Position numbers and translations under genes: made by a program. A stretch of 64,000 bases of DNA, taken from NCBI RefSeq assembly GCF_009930875.1, contig NZ_CP025249.1, positions 744,001-808,000 of the forward strand. The letters are read 5' to 3'. Origin of the DNA: Actinomyces sp. 432 (lineage in GTDB: Bacteria; Actinomycetota; Actinomycetes; Actinomycetales; Actinomycetaceae). The notes beneath the pieces are model-generated. The model was not told the origin of the DNA and ran no database searches. It was given only the letters and a program-made list of their open reading frames with translations. This document shows positions 35,411 to 44,694 of the stretch, piece by piece; within the stretch, counting starts at the first letter, position 1, and each line of letters opens with the position of its first letter.

Positions 35411-36006
35411 GGGGGTGAGGCTACGGCTTCCTCATCGTCGGCGACGGTTAACGGCGAGTCTGCGGTGGTGACAATGGCAACCGGCTCTGGGAAGAGTCGT
35501 GTGGCGTCAGCTCACGTGCGCGGCCGCGGCGGTTGCCGCAGACGACGATGCCGCCTCAACCGAGCCGACCGGCGCCAATGCTGCGGCCTCGTCCGCGGGC
35601 CATGCCGCTTTCACCGGTGAATCAGGAACGGCGGGCTTAACGAGCGTTTCCGCACCCTCCGGCGACGCGACGGGACAGGGCCCCGCACTTGGTGCAGGTT
35701 ATCGGCGTGAACGTGTTGCTTTAGGACGTGTTGTCGGCGTGAACGAGTGTTTTGGCGTGGCGGCGTGTGGGGGTGGTGTTTTTGCACGACCCTGGGTGAC
35801 ACTGCACGACCTTGGTGTGTTTTCCACGACCCCGGGGTGGTCGTGGAAAACACACCAAGGTCGTGGAACGCGGCCCGGGGTCGTGCAGTGCATACATATC
35901 CGACTCCGGTGGGGGTGCCGACTGAGCGTGTGGCACGGGACGGCTGCCGCCGCCCAGGCATGCCCTACGATCATCCCCTGAGCTCACGCCTCGAAAGGAC
36001 CTTCGC
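35411..36006. other. 596-bp gap upstream of arcB with a large hairpin
   Basis: The left part (35411-35690) shows Ala/Thr-rich open reading in one frame but no start signal or recognisable protein, and is probably not coding. The right part holds the large hairpin array listed separately. AAAGGACC at 35994-36001 is the arcB ribosome-binding site. Confidence 0.5.
35784..35887. repeat. 104-bp near-perfect dyad built of about 21-bp units
   Basis: The inner arms 35805-35831 and 35839-35865 are perfect 27-bp complements with a 7-base loop. Outer units at 35784-35797 and 35874-35887 (TGCACGACCCTGGG against its complement, one mismatch) extend the dyad. Each arm is made of CACGACCYYGGGGTG-like units about 21 bp apart. 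It lies 120 bp before the arcB start and could terminate or attenuate transcription. Confidence 0.85.
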
Positions 36007-37068
36007 ATGCTCGCCATCCCGGCCCCAGACCCCGCCGTCCTCGCCTCGCTGAAGGGACGCAGCTTCCTGCGTGAACTCGATTTCACGCCGCAGGAGTGGA
36101 TGACGCTGATCGCCCTGGCGGCACAGTTGAAGGCCGACAAACGAGCCGGCCGGGAGACTCAACACCTGAGGGGCAAGAACATCGCCCTGATCTTCGAGAA
36201 GACCTCCACACGCACCCGCTGCTCCTTCGAGGTCGGCTCCCACGATCAGGGCGCCCACACCACCTACCTGGACCCCTCCGGTTCTCAGATCGGCCACAAG
36301 GAATCCGTGGCGGACACCGCCCGCGTACTGGGCCGCATGTTCGACGGCATCGAGTACCGCGGCGACTCCCAGGCCAAGGTGGACCAGCTCGCCGGGCTGT
36401 CGGGCGTGCCGGTGTGGAACGGGCTCACCGACGACTGGCACCCCACCCAGATGCTGTGTGACTGCCTGACCATGCTGGAGCACACCGACAAGCTCACGCG
36501 CGAAATCGCCTATGCCTACGTCGGTGACGCCCGCTTCAACATGGGCCGCTCCCTGCTGGTGGCCGGTGCCCTACTAGGCGCCGACGTGCGCATCGTCGCC
36601 CCCAAGGAACTGTGGCCCGACGACGATTGCGTCGCCGCCGCCCAGGCCGTGGCCGCCGACACCGGCGCCCGCATCACCCTCACCGAGTCTGTGGACGAGG
36701 GCGTGGCCGGGGTGGACTTCGTGCACACCGACATCTGGGTGTCTATGGGGGAGCCGAAGGACGTGTGGGCCGAGCGCATCGAGCTGCTGCGCGACTACCA
36801 GGTAAATGCCGCCCTGATGGCAAAGGCGGGGGAGCAGGCGAAGTTCATGCACTGCCTGCCCGCCTACCACAACCGCGAGACCACAATCGGGGAGGAGATC
36901 TACCAGGCCACCGGCATGGACGGCCTAGAGGTCACCGAGGACGTCTTCGAGTCCGAGCGCTCCATTGTCTTCGACCAGGCCGAGAACCGCATGCACACCA
37001 TCAAGGCCGTCATGGTCGCCACCCTTGGGAATCCAGCGGCGGCAACGACGACGGCGCAGGCCGGCTGA
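36007..37068 (+). CDS. arcB: ornithine carbamoyltransferase, catabolic type
   Basis: A 353-residue transcarbamylase. The carbamoyl-phosphate loop is [16 protein letters not shown], ornithine-binding motifs are [15 protein letters not shown] and [15 protein letters not shown], and the catalytic cysteine is in [17 protein letters not shown]. Length and the N-terminus match the ArcB branch, which splits citrulline to ornithine and carbamoyl phosphate after arginine deiminase. An anabolic ArgF role is also possible. The ATG at 36007 has AAAGGACC upstream. No carbamate kinase gene is in the window. Confidence 0.92.
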   Translation: MLAIPAPDPAVLASLKGRSFLRELDFTPQEWMTLIALAAQLKADKRAGRETQHLRGKNIALIFEKTSTRTRCSFEVGSHDQGAHTTYLDPSGSQIGHKESVADTARVLGRMFDGIEYRGDSQAKVDQLAGLSGVPVWNGLTDDWHPTQMLCDCLTMLEHTDKLTREIAYAYVGDARFNMGRSLLVAGALLGADVRIVAPKELWPDDDCVAAAQAVAADTGARITLTESVDEGVAGVDFVHTDIWVSMGEPKDVWAERIELLRDYQVNAALMAKAGEQAKFMHCLPAYHNRETTIGEEIYQATGMDGLEVTEDVFESERSIVFDQAENRMHTIKAVMVATLGNPAAATTTAQAG

Positions 37069-37126
37069 TCCGGGACGTCCGGTTATCCGGGGGTAGAGAA
37101 TCTGCGGAGGCTGTGGACGAAAAGGT

Positions 37127-37466
37127 GCATTCACACTGGCCCTGGGCTCGGTGCGTGCGCTGACCTACCCCGAAGGCGTGATCGAGCCGCCCGCCGCGAC
37201 GACAATTACCTCCGCGCTACCGGACGGGGATGAGCAGGTGACCCAGGAGCCTGCCGACACGGGCGCGAGCACCGACCGGCGGTGGGGTGCGACCATCGGC
37301 TGCCGAACTCAGTGGTGAACTCACATCTTACGAGCCGCCGCTGGAGGCGCTGACGAGCGTCGACGCCTCCCAAACCCAGCGTTTGACAGGCCTGGAGACC
37401 GCCAGCCGGGAGGACCATGCCGTAGATTCCGCCAGCAAGATGTTCTTGGGCATGGACGAGGACTGA
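37127..37466 (+). pseudogene. possible gene remnant
   Basis: Between arcB and menC two stretches read like coding sequence but in different frames and without starts. 37127-37318 gives FTLALGSVRALTYPEGVIEP and related Pro/Thr-rich residues, and 37330-37466 gives YEPPLEALTSVDASQTQRLT and ends MFLGMDED before TGA. GC at third positions is high in both. It may be a decayed secreted-protein gene; no family is recognised. Confidence 0.35.
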
Positions 37467-37542
37467 CGGCGGAATCGTTGCCATTGGGCACTGATCATTA
37501 CGCTCGGGCACCAGGCCCCGGCCGCCTGGCTATTCTGTCGGC

Positions 37543-38724
37543 GTGACCATCCCCAACCGCGGCCCGGAACCCGCGTCGGCACGCGTGCGCGGTGAACTCG
37601 ATCTGGACGCCCTGCGTGCCGGCGTCGGCGGGCGGTTGCTGGCCGACATCGACCAGGCGGTTGTCTGGGACGTAGCCATGCGCACCCCCTTTCGCGGCCT
37701 GACCCGCCGCGACGGCGTGCTCCTGCACGGGCCCGCCGGATGGGGCGAATTAGCCCCCTTCTGGAATTACGACGCCGATACCTGCGCCCCCTGGCTCGCC
37801 TCCGCCCTGGAACAGGCCATCGTCGGCCACGCCGACCTACCCCGTTACCGCCAGACGGTACCCGTGAACATCACCGTTCCCGCCGTCGCCCCCGACCACG
37901 CCCGCGCCCTAATCGCCGCGGCGGGGGCGAGCGCCGCGACCGGCCCAGGCCGCAGCGCCTCCCGCCAGCCCGAAGCCGACCCCGTCACCGTCAAGATCAA
38001 GGTCACCGGTGCACGCGCCTCCGACCGCAAGGCGCTGGCCGCTGACGTGGCGCGCATCGAGGCCGTCCGCGACGCCGTCGGCCCGGGCGGCCGCATCCGC
38101 ATCGATGTCAACGGTGCCTGGGACCTGGAGACCGCCCGCAAGATCCTGCCGCTGCTAGACACTGCCGCCCAGGGCCTGGAGTACGTGGAACAGCCCTGCG
38201 GCAGCACGCAGGCGCTCGCGGACCTGCGTCGCCTGGTCAATATCCCCGTCGCTGCGGACGAGTCCATCCGCCTGTCCGCAGACCCGCTGGCCGTGACCCG
38301 CCTGAAGGCCGCAGACGTGGCCGTCCTCAAGGTCGCCCCGCTAGGCGGCGTGCGCCGCTGCCTGGCACTGGCCGAACGCCTCGGCCTGCCCTCCGTCGTC
38401 TCCTCCGCCGTCGACACCAGCGTCGGCATCGGCGCGGGCGTAGTGCTCGCGGCCGCCCTGCCGGAACTCGAACACGCCTGCGGGCTGGGCACGGTGCGGC
38501 TGCTCGCCCGGGACGTCGCGGCCCCCTCCGCCGTGCCCGCCGACGGCGTCCTGCCGGTACGGCCCGTGCATGTCTCGCGGGCGCTGCTGCGCACGGCCTC
38601 CGCCGACGCCGAGGTCACCGCCCGCTGGCGCACCCGCCTGTCCCACATCACCGCCGCCCTGCGGCGCCGGCGTGAACGTGAAGCCGCGGACCCCGGCCTC
38701 GCTGTGGCAGGACTGCGCCTATGA
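37543..38724 (+). CDS. menC: o-succinylbenzoate synthase
   Basis: A 393-residue enolase-superfamily enzyme dehydrating SHCHC to o-succinylbenzoate. Catalytic and metal ligands are visible: TVKIKVTG (catalytic Lys), RIRIDVNGAWDLETA (Asp), LEYVEQPC (Glu), VAADESIR (Asp) and VAVLKVAPLGG (second Lys). It starts with GTG 37543. The stop overlaps the menD start (ATGA), so the two are co-translated. An Ala/Gly-rich insertion before VTVKIKV lengthens it slightly. Confidence 0.93.
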   Translation: MTIPNRGPEPASARVRGELDLDALRAGVGGRLLADIDQAVVWDVAMRTPFRGLTRRDGVLLHGPAGWGELAPFWNYDADTCAPWLASALEQAIVGHADLPRYRQTVPVNITVPAVAPDHARALIAAAGASAATGPGRSASRQPEADPVTVKIKVTGARASDRKALAADVARIEAVRDAVGPGGRIRIDVNGAWDLETARKILPLLDTAAQGLEYVEQPCGSTQALADLRRLVNIPVAADESIRLSADPLAVTRLKAADVAVLKVAPLGGVRRCLALAERLGLPSVVSSAVDTSVGIGAGVVLAAALPELEHACGLGTVRLLARDVAAPSAVPADGVLPVRPVHVSRALLRTASADAEVTARWRTRLSHITAALRRRREREAADPGLAVAGLRL

Positions 38725-40547
38725 CCGTCCCGCCGCCGTCACTTACCGCCGCCCGCGCCATCGTGACTTCACTGATTCGCGGCGGCGTGCGCCAGGTGGT
38801 GCTCGCCCCCGGCTCCCGCTCCGCGCCCCTGGTCCCTGCGCTAGCCGCCGCCGAACGCGAAGGGGCACTGCGGGTGCGCGTAGTCATTGACGAGCGCACC
38901 GCCGGGTTCGTAGCCCTGGGCTGCGCCCGCGCGGAGCTGCTGGCCGGCACTCGCCGCCCTGCCGCCGTCGTCACTACCTCCGGCACCGCCGTCGCCAACC
39001 TGCACCCGGCTGTGGCTGAGGCCGATGCCGCCGGCGTGCCCCTGCTCCTAGTCACTGCCGACCGGCCCCATGAGGCGGTCGGCACCGGCGCCAACCAGAC
39101 CACCGAGCAGACCCGCGTCTTCGGTGCGGCGCCGCGCACGGTGGTGGACCTGCCCGCAGACATCACCGCCGACCTGGGGGAGAGGGCAGGTATGAGTGCC
39201 CTCGCCGGCCAGGTGCGCCGGGCAGTGGACGCCGCCACCGGTGCCCTGACCAATGACCCGGGCCCCGCGCAGCTAAACGTCCGCTTCCGGCCCCCGCTCG
39301 CGCCCGAGCCCGGCTTCGACGACGCTGCCGGTGCTTACCGGAGTACTGCACCGCTGCCGCCGGGCGGCTCCCCAGGAGCCTCGGCCGGTGCCGCCGCACC
39401 TGTTGTTGTCGCCCCCGCCACCCTGCGGCACCCGGCGGGTGCGCAACCGGCTCCGGAGGGCTCTGGACCGGGGCGCCGGGAGCGGCGCGGCGTCATCGTC
39501 GCCGGGGACAGCGGCGACGCCTCCGGTCGTCATGCGCGCGCCCTGGCCGAGTACCTGGACTGGCCGCTGCTGGCGGAGCCGACCTCTGGGGCCCGTGGCG
39601 GCCCCCAGGCCCTGACCCGCTACGCCGAGCTTTTGGCGGCCCCGGAGGGGACGCGGCTTGCCGCGCAGGTTGAGCACATCGTGGTTGCCGGGCACCCCAG
39701 TCTCACACGACCGGTCAGTGCCCTGCTCGCCCGCGAAGACCTGCATATCGACGTGCTTACCTCCACCTCCCGCTGGACGGATGTAGCCGGTACTGCCGCG
39801 CGGGTCGTGCCGCTCCACGCGGCTGCCGCAGCGTCTGCTGACCACAGCTCCGTAGCCGCGGTCGGCGACGGCAGCGCGTCCCCGCAGCCGGCCGACCTTG
39901 CCGCCGCGCTGGGCCTCGGCCCCGGCCCGCGCGACTGGACGGCGCAATGGCGCGGCGCGGTTGCAGCACTGCCCGCCGTCGGCCTGCAGCCGGGGTCCGG
40001 GGCACTGACCGCGGACGCTGCCGTCACCGCGGTGTGGGATGCCGCTCTGCGTGCGCCAGCCGGTGCCGCACCCCTGCTCGTTGTCGGTTCCTCCATGACT
40101 ATCCGCCGGCTGGACCGGCTGGCCGCGCCCGCGTCAGGACCCGCGCCGGCCGCAGTCGCCAACCGGGGACTGGCCGGCATCGACGGCACCCTCGCCACTG
40201 CACTGGGCGCTGCCACTACTGGTCGGCCCGTGCGCGCCGTCGTGGGAGATCTCACCTTCCTCCACGATGCCATGAGCCTTTCGCGCGGGAGGCTGGAACC
40301 AGAGCCCGACCTGCAGGTCGTTGTCATTGACGACGGCGGGGGTGCCATCTTCTCCACCCTGGAGTACCCCGCGGTGATGCCGCAGGCAGACTTCGCCCGG
40401 TTCTTTGCGGCGCCGCAGGCTACCGACCCGGGGGAGCTTGCGGCGGCCCTGGGCATCAGGGTCCGCCGACCTGCCGACCTGGGCGCGATGCAGGCCCTGC
40501 TGACCGAGCCGGTGCGGGGGCTCAGCGTGGTACACGTGCGCGTATGA
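38721..40547 (+). CDS. menD: 2-succinyl-5-enolpyruvyl-6-hydroxy-3-cyclohexene-1-carboxylate synthase
   Basis: A 608-residue thiamine-diphosphate enzyme, the first committed step of menaquinone synthesis. The N-terminal domain has VVLAPGSRSAPLVPALA, VVIDERTAGFVALG and TTSGTAVANLHPAVAEA. The C-terminal ThDP domain has LTFLHDAMSL and the motif VVIDDGGGAIFSTLEYP. The middle domain contains a Pro/Gly/Ala-rich linker at about residues 210-260 that is longer than usual. It overlaps menC by four bases. Confidence 0.94.
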   Translation: MTVPPPSLTAARAIVTSLIRGGVRQVVLAPGSRSAPLVPALAAAEREGALRVRVVIDERTAGFVALGCARAELLAGTRRPAAVVTTSGTAVANLHPAVAEADAAGVPLLLVTADRPHEAVGTGANQTTEQTRVFGAAPRTVVDLPADITADLGERAGMSALAGQVRRAVDAATGALTNDPGPAQLNVRFRPPLAPEPGFDDAAGAYRSTAPLPPGGSPGASAGAAAPVVVAPATLRHPAGAQPAPEGSGPGRRERRGVIVAGDSGDASGRHARALAEYLDWPLLAEPTSGARGGPQALTRYAELLAAPEGTRLAAQVEHIVVAGHPSLTRPVSALLAREDLHIDVLTSTSRWTDVAGTAARVVPLHAAAAASADHSSVAAVGDGSASPQPADLAAALGLGPGPRDWTAQWRGAVAALPAVGLQPGSGALTADAAVTAVWDAALRAPAGAAPLLVVGSSMTIRRLDRLAAPASGPAPAAVANRGLAGIDGTLATALGAATTGRPVRAVVGDLTFLHDAMSLSRGRLEPEPDLQVVVIDDGGGAIFSTLEYPAVMPQADFARFFAAPQATDPGELAAALGIRVRRPADLGAMQALLTEPVRGLSVVHVRV

Positions 40548-40710
40548 TCTTGTGTACCGTGCCTGTGGCGCTTTCCACCACCGACGCGTGATATCAAGCC
40601 TAAACACGAGTTTCACAGGTAAGTCCCAGACTAGTGTCGGAGATGACTCAGGTCATGCGTATTGGGTTTGAGACGTCTACTGAGCGGGCTGAGGCCCGAG
40701 GAGGAGAGCC

Positions 40711-42366
40711 ATGAGCACGAACGATCCCTTCGCCGCATCCGGGGACGCCAACCGGCCGTCGAGCGATGACACGCAGCCTCTGGGCGGCGGCCCGGCATCG
40801 ACTCAGCCAGGCTCCGGTTACACGGGCACCGGTGGTGGGAGTGGCGCCGCCTACGGGCCCGGACCTGACGGAGTCGGCGCTTCGGGTTCTTCGTCGCCCT
40901 ACACGTCCGCGCCCCAGGCGCCTGCCGGGTACAACTTCGGTCGCAACTCCGCGTCGGGCTCCGGATCCTCCCCCTACGCGCCGTCCGGGCAGGCCGCCGG
41001 CTCCTGGGCCTACGGGAATACCGCCGACCAGGCATCCGGTGCGGGTGCTTACCAGAGCCCCTACCAGCAGCTGAGCGCACAGAGCTCCAGCGCTGCCGGG
41101 AGCGCTCAGCCACCCTTCCCGCCGCAGAACCAGCCACAGGGTCAGCCGCTGACTCCCTCGGGTCCTGAACCCCGCGGGGGCAGCCGCGGTCCGGGGTGGG
41201 GCGGAGTGATCGCCACGTCCCTGGTGACCGCCCTGCTCGCCTCCGGGGGCGCGGTGGCCGCGGTGCACTATCTGGGAGACAGCGATGACTCCGCCCGCTC
41301 CTCCTCGGCGCCGACGGCGATTGCCACCGGTTCTACGACGCAGACCGTCTCCTCCACCGGCACTGCCCCCGACTGGGAGGCTGTCACCGCGGCCGTGTCC
41401 AACGCCGTCGTCTCCATCACCGTAGCTGTCAGTGAGGGCACGGCCGTCGGCTCCGGCGTTATCTACGACTCGTCCGGACATATCATCACCAACAACCACG
41501 TGGTCGCCGGTGCCTCCAAGATCCAGGTGACGCTGGCGGACGGGCGCATCTACGAGGCGGAGACCACCGGTACCGACCCGGCCACCGACCTGGCCGTCAT
41601 TGAGCTGGTTGACGCCCCGAATGACTTGACGGTAGCTCAGTTCGGCAACTCCGACGATCTGGTCACGGGTGAGAATGTCATGGCTATCGGCAACCCGCTG
41701 GGGCTGTCCTCCACGGCTACCACCGGTATCATCTCCGCCCTGAACCGCCCGGTGGTCACCGTCCAGGAGGAGACTGACACATCCAACCAGGGTGGCTCCT
41801 CCCTGCCGGATCAGCTCAGTGGCCTGCTGGGGCACTCGCAGACAACCACCACGCAGGTATACACCAACGCCATTCAGATCGACGCGGCGGTGAACCCCGG
41901 CAACTCCGGTGGCCCGCTGTTCGATGACACCGGTGCCGTCATCGGTATCACCAGCTCGATCGCCAGCATGTCGAGCTCGGCGGAGTCGGCAGGCTCAATC
42001 GGCATCGGCTTCGCGATCCCGTCCAACCTGGCGCAGAAGGTCGCCGACCAGCTGATTGAAAACGGCACGGCCACACACGCCTACCTGGGTGTAGCGATCG
42101 GCGATGGTGGAGCCACCACCTCCGAGGGCGTGACTCGGGCCGGTGCCGAGGTCGGCGATGTTGAGTCCGGTTCTCCCGCGGATCAGGCCGGTATCAAGGC
42201 GGGTGACGTCATTACCGCAATCGATGGGAAGGCCACCAGCCAGGCGGCCGCGCTGACCGGCTTCGTGCGGCAGTACTCCGCCGGGGACGAGGTCACCTTG
42301 ACCGTTATCCGTGACGGCGCGGAGATCGAGATTCCCGTCACCTTGAAGGAGCGCCAGGACTCCTGA
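40711..42366 (+). CDS. htrA: membrane-anchored HtrA/DegP-type serine protease
   Basis: A 551-residue protease. Residues 1-160 are Ser/Gly/Pro/Gln rich and cytoplasmic, one membrane helix (about 163-188, WGGVIATSLVTALLASGGAV) anchors it, and the outside part carries the trypsin-like triad H263 (IITNNHVVAG), D293 (DPATDLAVIE) and S399 (NPGNSGGPLFD). One C-terminal PDZ domain follows (VESGSPADQAGIKAGDVITA). It degrades or refolds damaged envelope proteins. The ATG at 40711 has GAGGAGGAGA upstream. A hairpin separates it from convergent purU. Confidence 0.94.
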   Translation: MSTNDPFAASGDANRPSSDDTQPLGGGPASTQPGSGYTGTGGGSGAAYGPGPDGVGASGSSSPYTSAPQAPAGYNFGRNSASGSGSSPYAPSGQAAGSWAYGNTADQASGAGAYQSPYQQLSAQSSSAAGSAQPPFPPQNQPQGQPLTPSGPEPRGGSRGPGWGGVIATSLVTALLASGGAVAAVHYLGDSDDSARSSSAPTAIATGSTTQTVSSTGTAPDWEAVTAAVSNAVVSITVAVSEGTAVGSGVIYDSSGHIITNNHVVAGASKIQVTLADGRIYEAETTGTDPATDLAVIELVDAPNDLTVAQFGNSDDLVTGENVMAIGNPLGLSSTATTGIISALNRPVVTVQEETDTSNQGGSSLPDQLSGLLGHSQTTTTQVYTNAIQIDAAVNPGNSGGPLFDDTGAVIGITSSIASMSSSAESAGSIGIGFAIPSNLAQKVADQLIENGTATHAYLGVAIGDGGATTSEGVTRAGAEVGDVESGSPADQAGIKAGDVITAIDGKATSQAAALTGFVRQYSAGDEVTLTVIRDGAEIEIPVTLKERQDS

Positions 42367-42408
42367 GCAGCAGCGGGTCGAACCGGCTGAAGTCGGCTGG
42401 GCATCGGC

Positions 42409-42449
42409 TGAATTGGCCGGGGCGTCAGACGGGCGTCCCGGCCAATTCA
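42409..42449. terminator. bidirectional terminator hairpin between htrA and purU
   Basis: Arms 42409-42421 and 42437-42449 are perfect 13-bp complements (TGAATTGGCCGGG) with a 15-base loop, between the two convergent stop codons. Confidence 0.75.
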
Positions 42450-42458
42450 TGCACGGAC

Positions 42459-43334
42459 TCAGGCGAAGACGACTGTTCGGTGACCGTTGAGCAGCACCCG
42501 GTGCTCGGCGTGCCAGCGCACGGCCTGCGCGAGCACCCGCCTCTCGACGTCCTGCCCCTTGGCGCGCAGCGTATCCACGGAGTCCTCGTGGCTGGCGCGG
42601 GTGACGTCCTGCTCAATGATGGGACCCTCATCCAGGTCCGGGGTTACGTAGTGGGCGGTCGCGCCGATCAGCTTCACGCCGCGCTCATGGGCCTGCCGGT
42701 AGGGGTTGGCGCCCTTGAAGCTCGGCAGGAACGAGTGGTGGATGTTGACCACTGCGCCGTGGAGGCGCTCGCACAGGGCGGGGGAGAGGATCTGCATGTA
42801 GCGAGCCAGCACCACCAGCTCAACATCCAGGGAGTCCACTAGCTCCAGCAGCTGCGCCTCGGCGTCGGCCTTGGTCTCCTTGGTGACCGGGACGTGGTGG
42901 AAGGGGACCCCGTAGAAGTCGGCCACCGGCTGCAGGTCCTCATGGTTGCCGACCACGCCGACGACGTCGATCGGCAGGCCCTGGCTGCGGGCTCGGAAGA
43001 GCAGGTCGGTCAGGCAGTGGCCCTCCTTGGAGACCATGATCAGGGTGCGCATGGGGCGGCCGACCTCATCCAGCGACCAGGTCATGGAGTAGGTGCGGGC
43101 TAGCTCGGCCAGGTCCTTCTCCAGCTCCTCCCGGGCCACGGTGGTCATCACCTGGACGCGCATGAAGAACAAGCCGGAGACCTCGTCGCCGAACTGCTTG
43201 GACTCGGTGATGTTACCGCCGCGCCGGGCCAGTGCGCCGGAGACGGCGTTGACGATACCGGGGCGGTCTGGGCAGGACAGTGTCAGCACGAGGTGGCGGG
43301 CGTCGGCGGGCATGGCGGGAGCGGACGTGGTCAT
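42459..43334 (-). CDS. purU: formyltetrahydrofolate deformylase
   Basis: A 291-residue enzyme hydrolysing 10-formyl-THF to formate and THF, balancing one-carbon units. The N-terminal ACT domain reads LVLTLSCPDRPGIVNAVSGA. The formyltransferase domain has VVGNHEDLQPVADFYGVPF, the catalytic asparagine-histidine motif VNIHHSFLPSFKGANPYRQA, and GATAHYVTPDLDEGPIIEQD. It reads alone on the minus strand. Its product pool links to glyA-folD at 59.5-61.8 kb. Confidence 0.95.
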   Translation of the reverse strand: MTTSAPAMPADARHLVLTLSCPDRPGIVNAVSGALARRGGNITESKQFGDEVSGLFFMRVQVMTTVAREELEKDLAELARTYSMTWSLDEVGRPMRTLIMVSKEGHCLTDLLFRARSQGLPIDVVGVVGNHEDLQPVADFYGVPFHHVPVTKETKADAEAQLLELVDSLDVELVVLARYMQILSPALCERLHGAVVNIHHSFLPSFKGANPYRQAHERGVKLIGATAHYVTPDLDEGPIIEQDVTRASHEDSVDTLRAKGQDVERRVLAQAVRWHAEHRVLLNGHRTVVFA

Positions 43335-43455
43335 GGCAGGAGGGTAGCCGGGCCGGATGGGGGCGGGGTAACAGGTACCGGGCAGGTGATGAATTGACGG
43401 CGGGGCGGGCCGGGCTGGGGCGGGCCGCTACAGCCCGACCGCCCGCCGCTCGTGC

Positions 43456-43578
43456 TCAGCCCTGGCGGGCCTTGAAACGCGGGTTCTTCTTGTTGATGAC
43501 ATAGGTGTGGCCGCGGCGGCGCACCACCTTGCTGCCCGGCTGCTTGGCAAGTGACCGGATGGAAGCGCGGACCTTCAT
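43456..43578 (-). CDS. rpmJ: 50S ribosomal protein L36, zinc-free paralogue
   Basis: A 40-residue protein, [20 protein letters not shown] then [20 protein letters not shown], the alternative L36 without the zinc-binding cysteines. AAAGGAGA precedes the ATG at 43578. It is last in a cluster of zinc-independent ribosomal proteins that replace the zinc forms when zinc is scarce. Confidence 0.92.
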   Translation of the reverse strand: MKVRASIRSLAKQPGSKVVRRRGHTYVINKKNPRFKARQG

Positions 43579-43608
43579 GGAATCTCCTTTCAGCGACGTG
43601 CGGGGGTA

Positions 43609-43860
43609 TCAGCGGGAGCGCTTGCCGTAGCGCCTCTCGAACTTCTCCACCCGGCCGGCTGTGTCTAGAACGCGGCCCCTGCCCGTCCAGAACGGGTGCG
43701 AGGCGCTGGAGATGTCGACGTCGACCAGCGGGTAGGTGTTGCCGTCCTCCCATTGGATGGTTCGGGGTGACGTGATGGTGGAACGCGTGAGGAAGGCGAA
43801 GTCGGCAGACTTGTCACGAAAGACCACTGGGTGGTAGTCGGGGTGGATTCCCGGGCGCAT
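43609..43860 (-). CDS. rpmE2: 50S ribosomal protein L31 type B (zinc-free)
   Basis: An 83-residue protein, starting [20 protein letters not shown], with the type B motifs [20 protein letters not shown] and KFERRYGKR. The CxxC pair of the zinc-binding form is absent. The ATG at 43860 is chosen by family length. Confidence 0.94.
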   Translation of the reverse strand: MRPGIHPDYHPVVFRDKSADFAFLTRSTITSPRTIQWEDGNTYPLVDVDISSASHPFWTGRGRVLDTAGRVEKFERRYGKRSR

Positions 43861-43933
43861 GTGGTGATTCCTTCTCGAGCTCATGTGGGACTGACTTTGG
43901 TAGCAGCGTCGGAATGGAGGTCCGAAGGACCTA

Positions 43934-44236
43934 TCAGGACGACTTGGTGATGCCGGGTAATTCGCCGCGTAGGGCCATCTCCCGGAAGCGGATTCGGCTG
44001 ACTCCAGCCTTGCGCAGATAGCCGCGCGGGCGGCCGTCAACGGCGTCGCGGTTGCGCAGCCGCGTGGGGGAGGCGTCGCGGGGCAGCGCGTGCAAGGCGG
44101 CCATGGCTGCGCGACGCTCATGCTCAGTCAGGGCGGGACTGACGCTAGCCCGTTTCAGCTCCGCTCGCCGCTCGGTGTAGCGGGCTACGGTCCGGCGGCG
44201 GCGCGCATCGGCTACGCGCTTGGACTTCTTGGCCAT
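43934..44236 (-). CDS. rpsN: 30S ribosomal protein S14, zinc-free paralogue
   Basis: A 100-residue S14 of the long form, with [40 protein letters not shown] and [20 protein letters not shown]. It lacks the CxxC zinc ribbon of the short form. The ATG overlaps the stop of rpmG. Confidence 0.95.
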   Translation of the reverse strand: MAKKSKRVADARRRRTVARYTERRAELKRASVSPALTEHERRAAMAALHALPRDASPTRLRNRDAVDGRPRGYLRKAGVSRIRFREMALRGELPGITKSS

Positions 44237-44409
44237 CAGCGGGACTCCGTGAATTCGACATGCCTGCGGATGATCGGGTCGTACTTGCGTATGACCAGAC
44301 GGTCCGGTGTATTACGACGGTTCTTGCGGGTGACGTAGGTGTATCCGGTGCCGGTGGTGGATACCAGCTTGATGACCGGACGCAGATCCCTGCCCTTGGC
44401 GGATGCCAT
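44236..44409 (-). CDS. rpmG: 50S ribosomal protein L33, zinc-free paralogue
   Basis: A 57-residue protein beginning [20 protein letters not shown] and continuing [20 protein letters not shown]. Cysteines are absent, marking the zinc-independent form. Its ATG (44409) abuts the last base of the rpmB stop and its stop overlaps the rpsN start. Confidence 0.94.
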   Translation of the reverse strand: MASAKGRDLRPVIKLVSTTGTGYTYVTRKNRRNTPDRLVIRKYDPIIRRHVEFTESR

Positions 44410-44645
44410 CAGACTCGCTCCCCTCTGGCGCGCATCTGCGCGACGACGACGTCAATGCCCAACTTGTCGATGATCTTGATGCCCTTGGCGCCGACCGTGA
44501 GCGTGACCCTTCTTCCCAGAGAGGGCACCCAGTAGTGCTTGGTCTGCAGGTTGGGCAGCCACCGACGCTTTGAGCGGCGGTGGGAATGTGAGATCGAGTA
44601 CCCCGTGACTGGGCGGGCCCCTGTGACTTGGCAGTAGCGGCTCAT
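44409..44645 (-). CDS. rpmB: 50S ribosomal protein L28, zinc-free paralogue
   Basis: A 78-residue protein, [20 protein letters not shown] then [20 protein letters not shown]. Only one of the cysteines of the zinc form remains. It is the first gene of the rpmB-rpmG-rpsN-rpmE2-rpmJ cluster and has a palindrome of Zur type 20 bp upstream. Confidence 0.93.
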   Translation of the reverse strand: MSRYCQVTGARPVTGYSISHSHRRSKRRWLPNLQTKHYWVPSLGRRVTLTVGAKGIKIIDKLGIDVVVAQMRARGERV

Positions 44646-44664
44646 GGGGCGCACTATATGCGAA

Positions 44665-44679
44665 CGATTCCCGTTATCG
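44665..44679. promoter_or_regulatory. Zur-like operator between rpmB and the COG0523 gene
   Basis: CGATTCCCGTTATCG is an imperfect 15-bp dyad with CGAT/ATCG arms. It sits in the 49-bp gap between the divergent rpmB and COG0523 genes. In actinobacteria the zinc-free ribosomal proteins and COG0523 proteins are known Zur targets, so the position is apt, although the arms differ from the usual TGA/TCA ends. Confidence 0.45.
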
Positions 44680-44694
44680 TCAACTGGAGGTGCC

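Noticed and set aside
35499..35981. A 160-codon frame before arcB
   Set aside because: It runs through the large hairpin array, has no ribosome-binding site and has no recognisable domain.
40711..41200. Tandem-repeat call for the Ser/Gly/Pro-rich head of HtrA
   Set aside because: The composition is biased but there is no regular unit; such low-complexity heads are common in actinobacterial HtrA proteins.
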